The position numbers and the translations under genes are program-made. A stretch of DNA of 64,000 nucleotides, from positions 62,001 to 126,000 of the forward strand of contig NZ_JNZZ01000015.1 in assembly GCF_000717645.1 (NCBI RefSeq), read 5' to 3'. The notes under the pieces are model-generated. The model saw only the letters and a program-made list of their open reading frames with translations, did no database searches and was not told the origin of the DNA. Origin of the DNA: Streptomyces californicus (GTDB taxonomy: Bacteria > Actinomycetota > Actinomycetes > Streptomycetales > Streptomycetaceae). Below, in pieces: positions 25,428 through 33,082 of this stretch; position 1 is the stretch's first letter; every line of letters begins with the position of its first letter.

Positions 25428-26312
25428 TTACGGCGCGGACAAAACTGCGAGCTTGTCCGGATTACGAATGATATAGGCGCATTGAATGACACCTTGGCCG
25501 ACTTCGATCTGAAAGACGGCGTCGGCTTTCCCTCCGACGAAGTAGACCACCGCGGGCGCGCCGTTGAGCTCGACGACGCGGAGCTCCCCGGCGGGGTCCA
25601 GCTCGCCCGCCACCGCGAAGAGGAAGCGGCCGACCTTGTCGGCGGTCTCGATGATCCGGCGCGGACCCTTCGCCTTGCCGCCGCTGTCGCCGACGAGCCG
25701 GACGTCCGGCGCCAGCAGCGCGAGCAGCGGCTCGATGGCTCCCCCGGCGGCGGCGGCCAGGAACCGCTCGGTGAGGTCGCGCCGCTCGGCGGGGTCCACG
25801 ACGTAGCGCGGCCTGCGCTCCTCCACATGGCGCCGGGCCCGGCCGCCGAGCTGCCGCACCGCCGCCTCGGTACGGTCGAGGGCGGCGGCGATCTCGGCGT
25901 ACGGGAAGCCGAACGCCTCCCGGAGCACGAACACCGCGCGCTCCAGCGGGGAGAGCGATTCGAGGACGACCAGGACGGCGAACGAGACGGAGTCGGCGAG
26001 GACGGCGCGCTCCGCGGTGTCGGGCACGGCGGGGCCGAAGTCCGTCACCAGCGGTTCCGGCAGCCAGGGTCCCGGGTACGCCTCCCGGCGCGACCGGAGG
26101 TGGCGCAGCCGGTCGACGGCCAGCCGGGTGGTGATCCGTACCAGGTACGCCGGGGGTTCCCGGACGCGTGCGCGGTCGGCGGCCGACCAGCGCAGCCACG
26201 CCTCTTGGACCACGTCCTCGGCGTCGGCGATCCGGCCGAGCATGCGGTAGGCGACGCCGGTGAGAACGGGGCGGTGCTCCTCGAAGAGGTCGGTCGCGGC
26301 GTCGGCGGTCAT
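25428..26312 (-). CDS. ECF41-type RNA polymerase sigma factor with C-terminal SnoaL-like domain
   Basis: 294 aa extracytoplasmic-function sigma factor. Sigma-2 spans about 10-75 (LTGVAYRMLGRIADAEDVVQ, EAWLRW), sigma-4 about 115-165 (LSPLERAVFVLREAFGFPYA). The linker contains WLPEPL and the C-terminal domain contains DSGGK (DGGGK in the group consensus) and the end motif NPDKL; these three motifs define ECF41. In this group the C-terminal SnoaL-like extension replaces a separate anti-sigma and controls activity in cis. Start chosen at ATG 26312 (MTADAATDLFEEHRPVLT); a GTG at 26330 is in frame. The usual carboxymuconolactone decarboxylase partner is not adjacent; the divergent gene is an alpha/beta hydrolase. 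Confidence 0.94.
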   Translation of the reverse strand: MTADAATDLFEEHRPVLTGVAYRMLGRIADAEDVVQEAWLRWSAADRARVREPPAYLVRITTRLAVDRLRHLRSRREAYPGPWLPEPLVTDFGPAVPDTAERAVLADSVSFAVLVVLESLSPLERAVFVLREAFGFPYAEIAAALDRTEAAVRQLGGRARRHVEERRPRYVVDPAERRDLTERFLAAAAGGAIEPLLALLAPDVRLVGDSGGKAKGPRRIIETADKVGRFLFAVAGELDPAGELRVVELNGAPAVVYFVGGKADAVFQIEVGQGVIQCAYIIRNPDKLAVLSAP

Positions 26313-26461
26313 CGCCCCATCCCAGTCCACGGATCACGCGCTGTCCAGCCGGGGCCGCCCCCTCGGCAGCGGGAACAACGCGACTCCCCCTCGGCAGCGA
26401 CGACAGCCCGGCGCCCGCCCTCTCTGCAGCCGGGCCTCGGCATCCGGGACCGCCCCGCCTC

Positions 26462-26490
26462 TTGAACTGCAAGCTACTCGACGGTAATTG
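26462..26490 (+). promoter_or_regulatory. Sigma70-like promoter of the alpha/beta hydrolase
   Basis: TTGAAC (26462-26467), a 17-base spacer, and TAATTG (26485-26490) give a near-consensus housekeeping promoter, with transcription expected at about 26497 and a 33-base leader before ATG 26530. The upstream gap from 26313 holds only a short GC-rich duplication (CCCCCTCGGCAGCG twice). Confidence 0.65.
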
Positions 26491-26529
26491 TTGTTGACGA
26501 GATGTCTACCCACACCAGGGAGCAGCAGC

Positions 26530-27360
26530 ATGACGACCACGGTCTCCTTCACCGCCCCGACGGCCGTCGGCCCCCGCCGCGTCTCGGTCGCGTACGAACG
26601 GACCGGCTCCGGTGAGCCGTTGCTGCTCCTCCACGGCATCGGGCACCACCTCCAGGCGTGGGAGCCGGTGACCCGCGTCCTGGCCGCCGAGCGCGAGGTG
26701 ATAGCCGTGGACCTGCCCGGTTTCGGCGTCTCGCCGCCGCTGCCGGACGGTGTCCCGTACGACCTCCCGACCGTCGCCGCGGTGCTCGGGGCCTTCTGCG
26801 CCGAACTGGGCCTGGACCGCCCCCATGTGGCCGGGAACTCGCTGGGCGGGCTGATCGCACTGGAACTCGGCCGCGCCGGGCTGGTGCGCTCGGTGACCGC
26901 GCTCTCCCCGGCCGGCTTCTGGACCGAGCCGGAGCGCCGGTACGCCTTCGGTACCCTGCGGGCGATGCGCCGGGCCGCGCTGGCCATGCCGCTGCCGCTG
27001 ATCGAGCGCCTGTCGCGCGGCGCGGCCGGGCGGACGGCCCTCACCAGCACCATCTACGCCCGGCCCGGCAGGCGTTCACCCGAGGCCGTCGTCGCCGAGA
27101 CGCTCGCCCTGCGCGAGGCGACCGGGTTCCACGCCACGATGGCGGCCGGCCGGGGCACCACCTTCGACCAGGACGTCAAGGGCATCCCGGTCACCGTCGC
27201 CTGGGGCACCGCCGACCGGATCCTGCTGCGCCGGCAGGGGATCCGCGCCAAGCGGGTGCTCCCCGACGCCCGGCTCGTGCGGCTGCCCGGCTGCGGGCAC
27301 GTCCCGATGAACGACGACCCGGCGCTGGTGGCCCGCGTCGTCCTGGACACCAGCCGCTGA
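26530..27360 (+). CDS. Alpha/beta-fold hydrolase
   Basis: 276 aa single-domain alpha/beta hydrolase. The oxyanion HG motif is LLLLHGIGHHLQAWEPV (about residue 33), the nucleophile elbow is VAGNSLGGLIALEL (Ser about 100), the acid is likely Asp in VAWGTADRILL and the His is in LPGCGHVPMNDDP. No signal peptide. ATG at 26530 has GGGAG 8 bases upstream. It is divergent from the ECF41 sigma factor. Its last 285 bases lie opposite the annotated tail of the EamA gene. Confidence 0.9.
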   Translation: MTTTVSFTAPTAVGPRRVSVAYERTGSGEPLLLLHGIGHHLQAWEPVTRVLAAEREVIAVDLPGFGVSPPLPDGVPYDLPTVAAVLGAFCAELGLDRPHVAGNSLGGLIALELGRAGLVRSVTALSPAGFWTEPERRYAFGTLRAMRRAALAMPLPLIERLSRGAAGRTALTSTIYARPGRRSPEAVVAETLALREATGFHATMAAGRGTTFDQDVKGIPVTVAWGTADRILLRRQGIRAKRVLPDARLVRLPGCGHVPMNDDPALVARVVLDTSR

Positions 27361-28293
27361 TCCCGGCCGTCCGGCACCCGGTCGCCCGGGGCCCGGAGCG
27401 CCGGCGGCCGGACGGCGGCGGAGCACGCCGGAGCCGTACGCCACGCCGATGCCGACGAGGAGGCTCCCCGCGCCCTGTGCGAGGCCGTACGTCCCGGCCC
27501 CGACCAGCGGTGCGGTGAGCGCGGCGGAGACCGGGATCAGCCCGGAGAACAGCGTGGCGCGCTCGGCCCCGATGCGCTGGATCCCGCTGTACCAGCAGAC
27601 GAACCCGATGACGGTGACGACGGCGGCCTGCCACAGCAGGGCAGCCGCCTCGCCGCCGGTCGGGAACCGCAGGAATGAGCCGCCGTCCAGCACCGCGCCG
27701 AGCAGGGCCGACTCGACGGCGGCCACCGCGCACACGGTCGCGGAGAGCAGTTTCGGGCCGAGCGGCCGCAGGACCGGGACGGCGAGGACCGCGAAACCCA
27801 CCTCTCCCGCGAGCGCGCCGACCGAGAACAGCACGCCCGTCGCATCGGTGCGCCCCCAGCCCTGGACGGCGAACGCCCCGGCGGCGACGAGCCCGGCCGC
27901 GTACAGCGTCGTGCGGGCGGGGCGACGGCGCTCCAGCAGCGGCACGAGGACACCGACCACGATCGGCGCGCAGCCGACGAAGACCCCCGGAACGGCGGGC
28001 TCCGCCGACTGCTCGGCCGCCAGGACCGCCAGGTTGAAGCCGACCATGCCCACGGCGGCGAGCACCGCGACGCGCCCCCACTGGCGAGGGGTCAGACGCC
28101 GGAGCCGGTCGGACGCGCGGTCGGGCCCGCCGCGCAGCAGGGGGACGAGCAGCAGTGCGGCGAGCCCGTAGCGGAGGGCCTGGCCGCCCGCGAACGGGTA
28201 GTCGCCGAGGACGCTGTTGGCGGTGAAGGACGCCCCCACCAGGACACACGCGAAGGCGGCGAGGAGCACCCCGCGCAGAGAGGTTGCGTTCAT
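27076..28293 (-). CDS. EamA/DMT family transporter with long antisense-overlapping tail
   Basis: Inner-membrane transporter with ten predicted helices in the first about 300 residues, two EamA repeats (NATSLRGVLLAAFACVLVGA ... and SVGALAGEVGFAVLAVPVLR ...). It is divergent from a MocR regulator by 47 bases, a standard exporter-regulator pair. The frame does not stop after the last helix (GVLRRRP at about residue 305): it continues for about 100 more residues rich in Gly, Pro, Arg and His, through the 3' end of the alpha/beta hydrolase. The full frame is 405 aa versus about 300 for the family. The tail may be real coding or the mark of a lost stop. Confidence 0.85.
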   Translation of the reverse strand: MNATSLRGVLLAAFACVLVGASFTANSVLGDYPFAGGQALRYGLAALLLVPLLRGGPDRASDRLRRLTPRQWGRVAVLAAVGMVGFNLAVLAAEQSAEPAVPGVFVGCAPIVVGVLVPLLERRRPARTTLYAAGLVAAGAFAVQGWGRTDATGVLFSVGALAGEVGFAVLAVPVLRPLGPKLLSATVCAVAAVESALLGAVLDGGSFLRFPTGGEAAALLWQAAVVTVIGFVCWYSGIQRIGAERATLFSGLIPVSAALTAPLVGAGTYGLAQGAGSLLVGIGVAYGSGVLRRRPAAGAPGPGRPGAGRPGSAAGVQDDAGHQRRVVVHRDVPAAGQPHEPGVGEHPLGADPLPAQQDPVGGAPGDGDRDALDVLVEGGAPAGRHRGVEPGRLAQGERLGDDGLG

Positions 28294-28340
28294 GGGGCCG
28301 ACGCTAAGGTCGCCGCCGGACCGGTTTAAGGTCCACTTCC

Positions 28341-29816
28341 ATGACGTCATCGGGGACCAATCCGCGACATGCTTCGGCGGAAACCCTCGCCCCGGCCTGG
28401 GAGTTGCTGGTGCCCGCCGCTGCCGCCCCGGCGCGCGGGCGGGGGCGCGCGCTGAGGTCCGCCCTCCGGGACGCGGTGCGCTCCGGCCGTCTCGCCGCCT
28501 CCACCCGGCTGCCCTCCAGCCGCGAACTCGCCGCAGATCTGGGGGTGTCGCGCGGGCTGGTCACCGAGGCGTACGAGCAGCTGACCGCCGAGGGGTACCT
28601 GCGCAGCGGCCGGGGCGCGGGCACCTGGGTGAGCGACGGCGTACGCGCGGCGGAGCGCTCCGCGCGCGACCGTGCGCCGCGCGCGCGGGGCGTGCGGTAC
28701 GACTTCCGCCCCGGCACCCCGGATCTCTCCCTCTTCCCGCGCGGCGCGTGGAGCGCCGCCCAGCGGACCGTGTCCGGTCGGCTGCCGCACGACGCGCTGG
28801 GCTACCCCGATCCGCGCGGGCTGCCGGAGCTGCGCGAGGCGCTGGCCGGGCTGCTCGCCCGACGCCGGGGAGTGGTGGCCGATCCGGAGCGGGTGGTGGT
28901 CTGCTCGGGGGTGGCACAGGCGACGACGCTGCTCGGATTCGTGCTGCGGGACGGGGGCGCGGCCTCGGTCGGGGTGGAGGACCCGGGCAGCCCGGAGCAC
29001 GCGGCGCTGTTCGCGGCGACCGGCCTGAGCACCGTCCCGCTCCCCCTCGACGAGGACGGCCTCGCCCCGGGGCCCCTGGAACGCTCCGGCGTACGCGCCG
29101 TGGTGACCACGCCGGCGCACCAGTTCCCGACCGGTATCGCCTATTCCGCGCGGCGCCGGGGCGAGTTGCTGGACTGGGCGCGCCGGACGGACGGCGTGAT
29201 CATGGAAGACGACTACGACGGGGACTTCCGGTACGACCGGGAGCCGGTGGGGGCCCTCCAGGGGCTGGACCCGGAGCGGGTCGTGTACACCGGTTCGGTG
29301 AGCAAGTCGCTCGCCCCCGGTCTGCGGCTCGGCTGGCTGGTGGCCCCCGCCGCGCTCACCGAGCGGATCGTCGCCCGCAAGCGGACCATGGACCTCGGCA
29401 ATCCGGTGCTCGACCAGGCGGTCCTGGCCGACTTCGTCGTGCGCGGCGGCTACGACCGGCAGTTGCGGCGCTGCCAACGGGCCTACCGGGAGCGGCGGGA
29501 CGCGATGGTGGCCGCGCTCGACGAGCACTTCCCCGGCACGGCGGTCAGCGGGATCGCGGCGGGGCTGCACGTCATCGCCCGGCTGCCCGCGCGGTACGGC
29601 CCCGAGGACGTCTTCCTGGCGCGGGCGGCCTCGGCGGGCATCGCCCTGCGACCGCTGCGCGACTGCGGAACGGCCGGTTCCGAGGACGGTTCGCTGCCGC
29701 TGGTCCTCGGGTACGCCCATCTCGCCCCGGCCTCCATCGCACGGGGCGCGGCGGCGCTGGCCGCGGCGGTGCGCCCCGGAAGGCGTCCCGGGCCCGGCCG
29801 GTCCGGGCCCGGCTGA
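28341..29816 (+). CDS. MocR/PdxR-type regulator (GntR HTH fused to aminotransferase)
   Basis: 491 aa. An N-terminal GntR winged HTH (about 30-95: RSALRDAVRSGRLAASTRLP, SSRELAADLGVSRGLVTEAY) is joined to a fold-type I aminotransferase domain (about 115-475). The PLP Lys is in YTGSVSKSLAPGLRLGWL, preceded by the Asp-bearing VIMEDDYDGDFRYD. Such regulators use PLP or amino acids as effector rather than catalysing. It is divergent from the EamA exporter, 47 bases apart, and probably controls it. Confidence 0.94.
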   Translation: MTSSGTNPRHASAETLAPAWELLVPAAAAPARGRGRALRSALRDAVRSGRLAASTRLPSSRELAADLGVSRGLVTEAYEQLTAEGYLRSGRGAGTWVSDGVRAAERSARDRAPRARGVRYDFRPGTPDLSLFPRGAWSAAQRTVSGRLPHDALGYPDPRGLPELREALAGLLARRRGVVADPERVVVCSGVAQATTLLGFVLRDGGAASVGVEDPGSPEHAALFAATGLSTVPLPLDEDGLAPGPLERSGVRAVVTTPAHQFPTGIAYSARRRGELLDWARRTDGVIMEDDYDGDFRYDREPVGALQGLDPERVVYTGSVSKSLAPGLRLGWLVAPAALTERIVARKRTMDLGNPVLDQAVLADFVVRGGYDRQLRRCQRAYRERRDAMVAALDEHFPGTAVSGIAAGLHVIARLPARYGPEDVFLARAASAGIALRPLRDCGTAGSEDGSLPLVLGYAHLAPASIARGAAALAAAVRPGRRPGPGRSGPG

Positions 29817-29962
29817 CCCTCCGGGGCGGGACGACGGGCGCCGTTCACCCGGGGTTGGGGCTCCGGCCGCCGCGGGGCGCTAGGCATGGGCGCAGACCCG
29901 CGCCGGACCACGGACCTCCCGGGAACGGCGCACCGCCCGACCATCTCCCTGGAGGCGCTTCG

Positions 29963-31555
29963 ATGTCCTACCGTCCGCACCGCCCGCGTGTTCCCTCGCC
30001 CGGCCGCCGCGCGGTCCTGCGCGGTTCGCTGATCGCCCCGGCGGCGGTCGCCCTCACGCCCGCGACGGCCGGGGCGGCCCCCGCGCTGCACCTGGCCGGG
30101 CGTCCCGAGGCGTCGTGGGGGGTGCAGGCCGGGAGCGTCACCTCCTCCTCGGCGCTGCTGTGGGTCCGCTCGGACCGGCCGGCGCGGATGCTGGTGGAGA
30201 CCTCGGCGACCGAGTCGTTCCGCCGGGTGCGCCGGTGGCACGGGCCGTCGATCGGACCGGGGACGGACTACACCGGCACCACTCCGCTGTACGGCCTGCC
30301 CCCGGGCGAGCAGGTGCACTACCGGGTGACGCTCGCCGACCCGGCCGATCCGCGCCGTACCGGAAAACCGGTCTACGGGACCTTCCGCACCGCTCCGGCC
30401 CGCCGCCGGGCCGGGGTGCGGTTCCTGTGGTCGGGCGACATCGCGGGGCAGGGCTGGGGCATCAACCCGGAGACCGGCGGCTACCGGGTGTACGAGGAGA
30501 TGCGCCGCCTGGACCCGGACTTCTTCCTGTGCAGCGGTGACAGCGTCTACGCGGACGGTCCGCTGGAGGAGAGCGTCACGCTCCCGGACGGCCGGATCTG
30601 GCGGAACGTGATGACCGAGGAGAAGGCGAAGGTCGCCGAGACGCTGGAGGAGTACCGGGGCAACTTCCGCTACAACCTGCTCGACCGCAACGTCCGCCGG
30701 TTCAACGCGCAGGTGCCCTCCGTCGTGCAGTGGGACGACCACGAGGTGCGCAACAACTGGTACCCGGGCCAGATCCTGGACGACGCCCGGTACACCGAGA
30801 AGAACGTGGACATCCTGGCGGCACGCTCCGTGCGCGCCTTCCACGAGTACGTGCCGCTCGCCCCCTCGTACGGTTCCGGGCGGCGCTCCCGCATGTACCG
30901 GGTGGTCCACCACGGGCCGCTGCTCGACGTGTTCGTGCTCGACATGCGCTCGTACCGCAACGCCAACTCCCCCGGGCGGCAGGCCGACGACACGACGGGC
31001 ATTCTCGGGGCCGAGCAGGCGCGGTGGCTCAAGCGCGCGCTCGCGGCCTCCCGGGCGGAGTGGAAGGTGATCGCCGCGGACATGCCGCTCGGGCTGGTGG
31101 TGCCGGACGGGGCGACGGACTTCGAGGCGGTGGCGCAGGGCGACCCCGGGGCGCCGCTGGGGCGGGAGCTCCAGATCGCCGAACTGCTGCGGTTCATCAA
31201 GCACCGCGGGATCACCGGGACGGTGTGGCTGACGGCGGACGTGCACTACACCTCGGCCCAGCACTACGCACCGGAGCGGGCGGCGTTCAAGGACTTCGCC
31301 CCGTTCTGGGAGTTCGTGTCCGGCCCCCTGGCGGCGGGCGGCTTCCCGGCCAACGCGCTGGACGGCACCTTCGGTCCGGACCGGGTCTTCGTACGGGCTC
31401 CCGAGCGGGCGAACGTCTCGCCGATGGAGTCGCCGCAGTACTTCGGGGAGGTGGAGATCGACGGCGACAGCGCGGAGCTGACGGTGCGTCTGCGGGCCGA
31501 GGGCGGGTCGGTGCTGTTCACGAAGGTCCTCCGGCCGGGCCGCGTCGGCCAGTGA
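29963..31555 (+). CDS. Tat-exported alkaline phosphatase D (PhoD family)
   Basis: Secreted phosphodiesterase/phosphatase, 530 aa. A Tat signal peptide is present (SPGRRAVLRGSLIAPAAVAL, cleavage after TAGA-A). Then comes the PhoD N-terminal Fn3-like domain (about 50-145: WGVQAGSVTSSSALLWVRSD) and the metallophosphatase domain with metal-ligand blocks SGDIAGQGWG, FFLCSGDSVYADG, QWDDHEVRNNW and WLTADVHYTSAQHY. ATG at 29963 has a GGAGG box 7 bases upstream. No Pho box could be identified with confidence in the 146 bases upstream. Confidence 0.95.
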   Translation: MSYRPHRPRVPSPGRRAVLRGSLIAPAAVALTPATAGAAPALHLAGRPEASWGVQAGSVTSSSALLWVRSDRPARMLVETSATESFRRVRRWHGPSIGPGTDYTGTTPLYGLPPGEQVHYRVTLADPADPRRTGKPVYGTFRTAPARRRAGVRFLWSGDIAGQGWGINPETGGYRVYEEMRRLDPDFFLCSGDSVYADGPLEESVTLPDGRIWRNVMTEEKAKVAETLEEYRGNFRYNLLDRNVRRFNAQVPSVVQWDDHEVRNNWYPGQILDDARYTEKNVDILAARSVRAFHEYVPLAPSYGSGRRSRMYRVVHHGPLLDVFVLDMRSYRNANSPGRQADDTTGILGAEQARWLKRALAASRAEWKVIAADMPLGLVVPDGATDFEAVAQGDPGAPLGRELQIAELLRFIKHRGITGTVWLTADVHYTSAQHYAPERAAFKDFAPFWEFVSGPLAAGGFPANALDGTFGPDRVFVRAPERANVSPMESPQYFGEVEIDGDSAELTVRLRAEGGSVLFTKVLRPGRVGQ

Positions 31556-31662
31556 ACGGCGGCCGGGAACCAGTCGGCCTGCGAACGGGGGGCGGGTGAG
31601 CGACAGGCTGGGACGCGGGGTGAACGGCGGCTTCGGCCGGGGCCGTTGTCAGTGGCGGGTCC

Positions 31663-31668
31663 TACGCT
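31663..31668 (+). promoter_or_regulatory. -10 box of the SWIM gene (leaderless transcript likely)
   Basis: TACGCT at 31663-31668 ends 7 bases before ATG 31676 with only TTTTTCC between, and no Shine-Dalgarno. Transcription should begin at the start codon. Confidence 0.55.
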
Positions 31669-31675
31669 TTTTTCC

Positions 31676-33082
31676 ATGACCCGATCCGTTCAGGCCCTGG
31701 CCTACGCACGCCCTTCCTCCCTTGAGTCCTCGCAGGTGGGGCCCTCTCTCGGTCTGGAGACCGCGGGGGGTCTCACCCCGCGCGGGGCGGAGGCGCACCC
31801 GCGGTTCTTCGCGGGCTTCCTCACCGATCCGCGCATAGCGGCGCGCGGGCTGCTGGCGGTGGCGGACGTGGCCGCCGCCCGCTACCACCAGCGCACGCTG
31901 CCCGCCTCGCTGGACCCGGTGGTGACGGGGAACGGGGATCGGTTGCGCTTCGAGTCGTTCTCCGGCTGCTGCGGGGTGTACGCCCGGCTCGATGTGCTGC
32001 AGGAGGGGCTGGACGGGCGGACGACCGGGCACGGGACGACGAACGTGGACGTGAACGCCCCGCTGCGGGAGGCCCTTTCGCGGATCACGGCCGACGATCC
32101 GCTGCATCTGCGGGTGGGGCCCGAGGAGCTGGCGGTGACGACGCTGGACGGGCCGGTGGTGGAGAAGAAGGTGCCGCTGCCCGACCGGTGGCTGCGCGGT
32201 TTCGCGGAGGCGCAGGTCGCCTCGGCCGGGTTCGACCTGCGGGCGGAGCTGACGGCGGCGCAGGCGGTGGCGTTCCTGCGGTCGCTGCCGCGTACCCCGT
32301 CGTCGGGCCGCGCGGAGCGGGGCGCCCGGTGGGTGGTGGCGTCGGGCGGGTCGCTGCGGCCGACGACCCGGCCGGTGCCGGGCGCGGTGTGCCTGCCGGG
32401 TCCGGAGCGGCTGGTGGCGTTGCGGCGGGTGCTGCGCGACGCGACGGCCCTGCGGGTGTACGGGCCGGTGGCCGACGGTGCGGCGGCGGCGAGCGCCTGG
32501 GAGGTGGTGCTGCCGGGGATGCGGCTGACGCTGACGCTCTCCCCCGATTCCGCGCGGGGGTTCTCCGGCGAGGGCGGTGTCCTGGAGGCGCTGGCCACGG
32601 ACGACGCGGCGGCCGACGCCGAGCTGGTGTCGGTGCTGCTCGCCTGGGAGCCGAGGATCGAACCGGCCGAGCTGGCCGGGCAGGCGGGACTGAGCGTGGA
32701 GCGGGTGCGGGCCGCGCTGGTCCGGCTCGGCACGGCGGGCCGGGTCGGCTACGACCTGGCGGACGCGGCGTACTTCCACCGGGAGCTGCCGTACGACGCG
32801 GACCGGGCGGAGCGGCACAATCCGCGTCTCGTGGCGGCGCGGCGGCTGGTCGGCGAGGGCGCGGTGTCGCTCGACGGCGCGGGGGCCACGGTCGCCTCGG
32901 GGGACCGCCGCTACCGGGTGCGGGAGAGCGGTGCGGAGTTCAGCTGCACGTGTCAGTGGTGGGCGGACCACCGGGGGCGGCGGGGGCCCTGCAAGCACGC
33001 GCTCGCGGTCCGCATGGCCCGCCGGGGCGCGGCGGACGTCGACGCGGTGCGCGGCACGGCGGTCGCCGGAGGCGTGCGATGA
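31676..33082 (+). CDS. SWIM zinc-finger protein
   Basis: 468 aa, soluble. The only recognised domain is a C-terminal SWIM finger (about residues 420-450): FSCTCQWWADHRGRRGPCKHALAV, CxC then CxH. The first 400 residues have two patterns of note: VNAPLREALSRITADDPLHL and a winged-helix-like stretch AELAGQAGLSVERVRAALVR. SWIM fingers bind DNA or proteins; family members such as YehQ sit in gene clusters of unknown role. Its stop overlaps the start of the DUF6493 gene (ATGA), so the two proteins are made together. Confidence 0.9.
   Translation: MTRSVQALAYARPSSLESSQVGPSLGLETAGGLTPRGAEAHPRFFAGFLTDPRIAARGLLAVADVAAARYHQRTLPASLDPVVTGNGDRLRFESFSGCCGVYARLDVLQEGLDGRTTGHGTTNVDVNAPLREALSRITADDPLHLRVGPEELAVTTLDGPVVEKKVPLPDRWLRGFAEAQVASAGFDLRAELTAAQAVAFLRSLPRTPSSGRAERGARWVVASGGSLRPTTRPVPGAVCLPGPERLVALRRVLRDATALRVYGPVADGAAAASAWEVVLPGMRLTLTLSPDSARGFSGEGGVLEALATDDAAADAELVSVLLAWEPRIEPAELAGQAGLSVERVRAALVRLGTAGRVGYDLADAAYFHRELPYDADRAERHNPRLVAARRLVGEGAVSLDGAGATVASGDRRYRVRESGAEFSCTCQWWADHRGRRGPCKHALAVRMARRGAADVDAVRGTAVAGGVR

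Noticed and set aside
28217..29962. Very long open frame covering the start of the PhoD gene and the MocR gene on the plus strand
   Set aside because: The part before 29963 is an Arg/Gly/Ala-rich shadow of MocR in another frame. The PhoD start is set by its Tat signal and GGAGG box.
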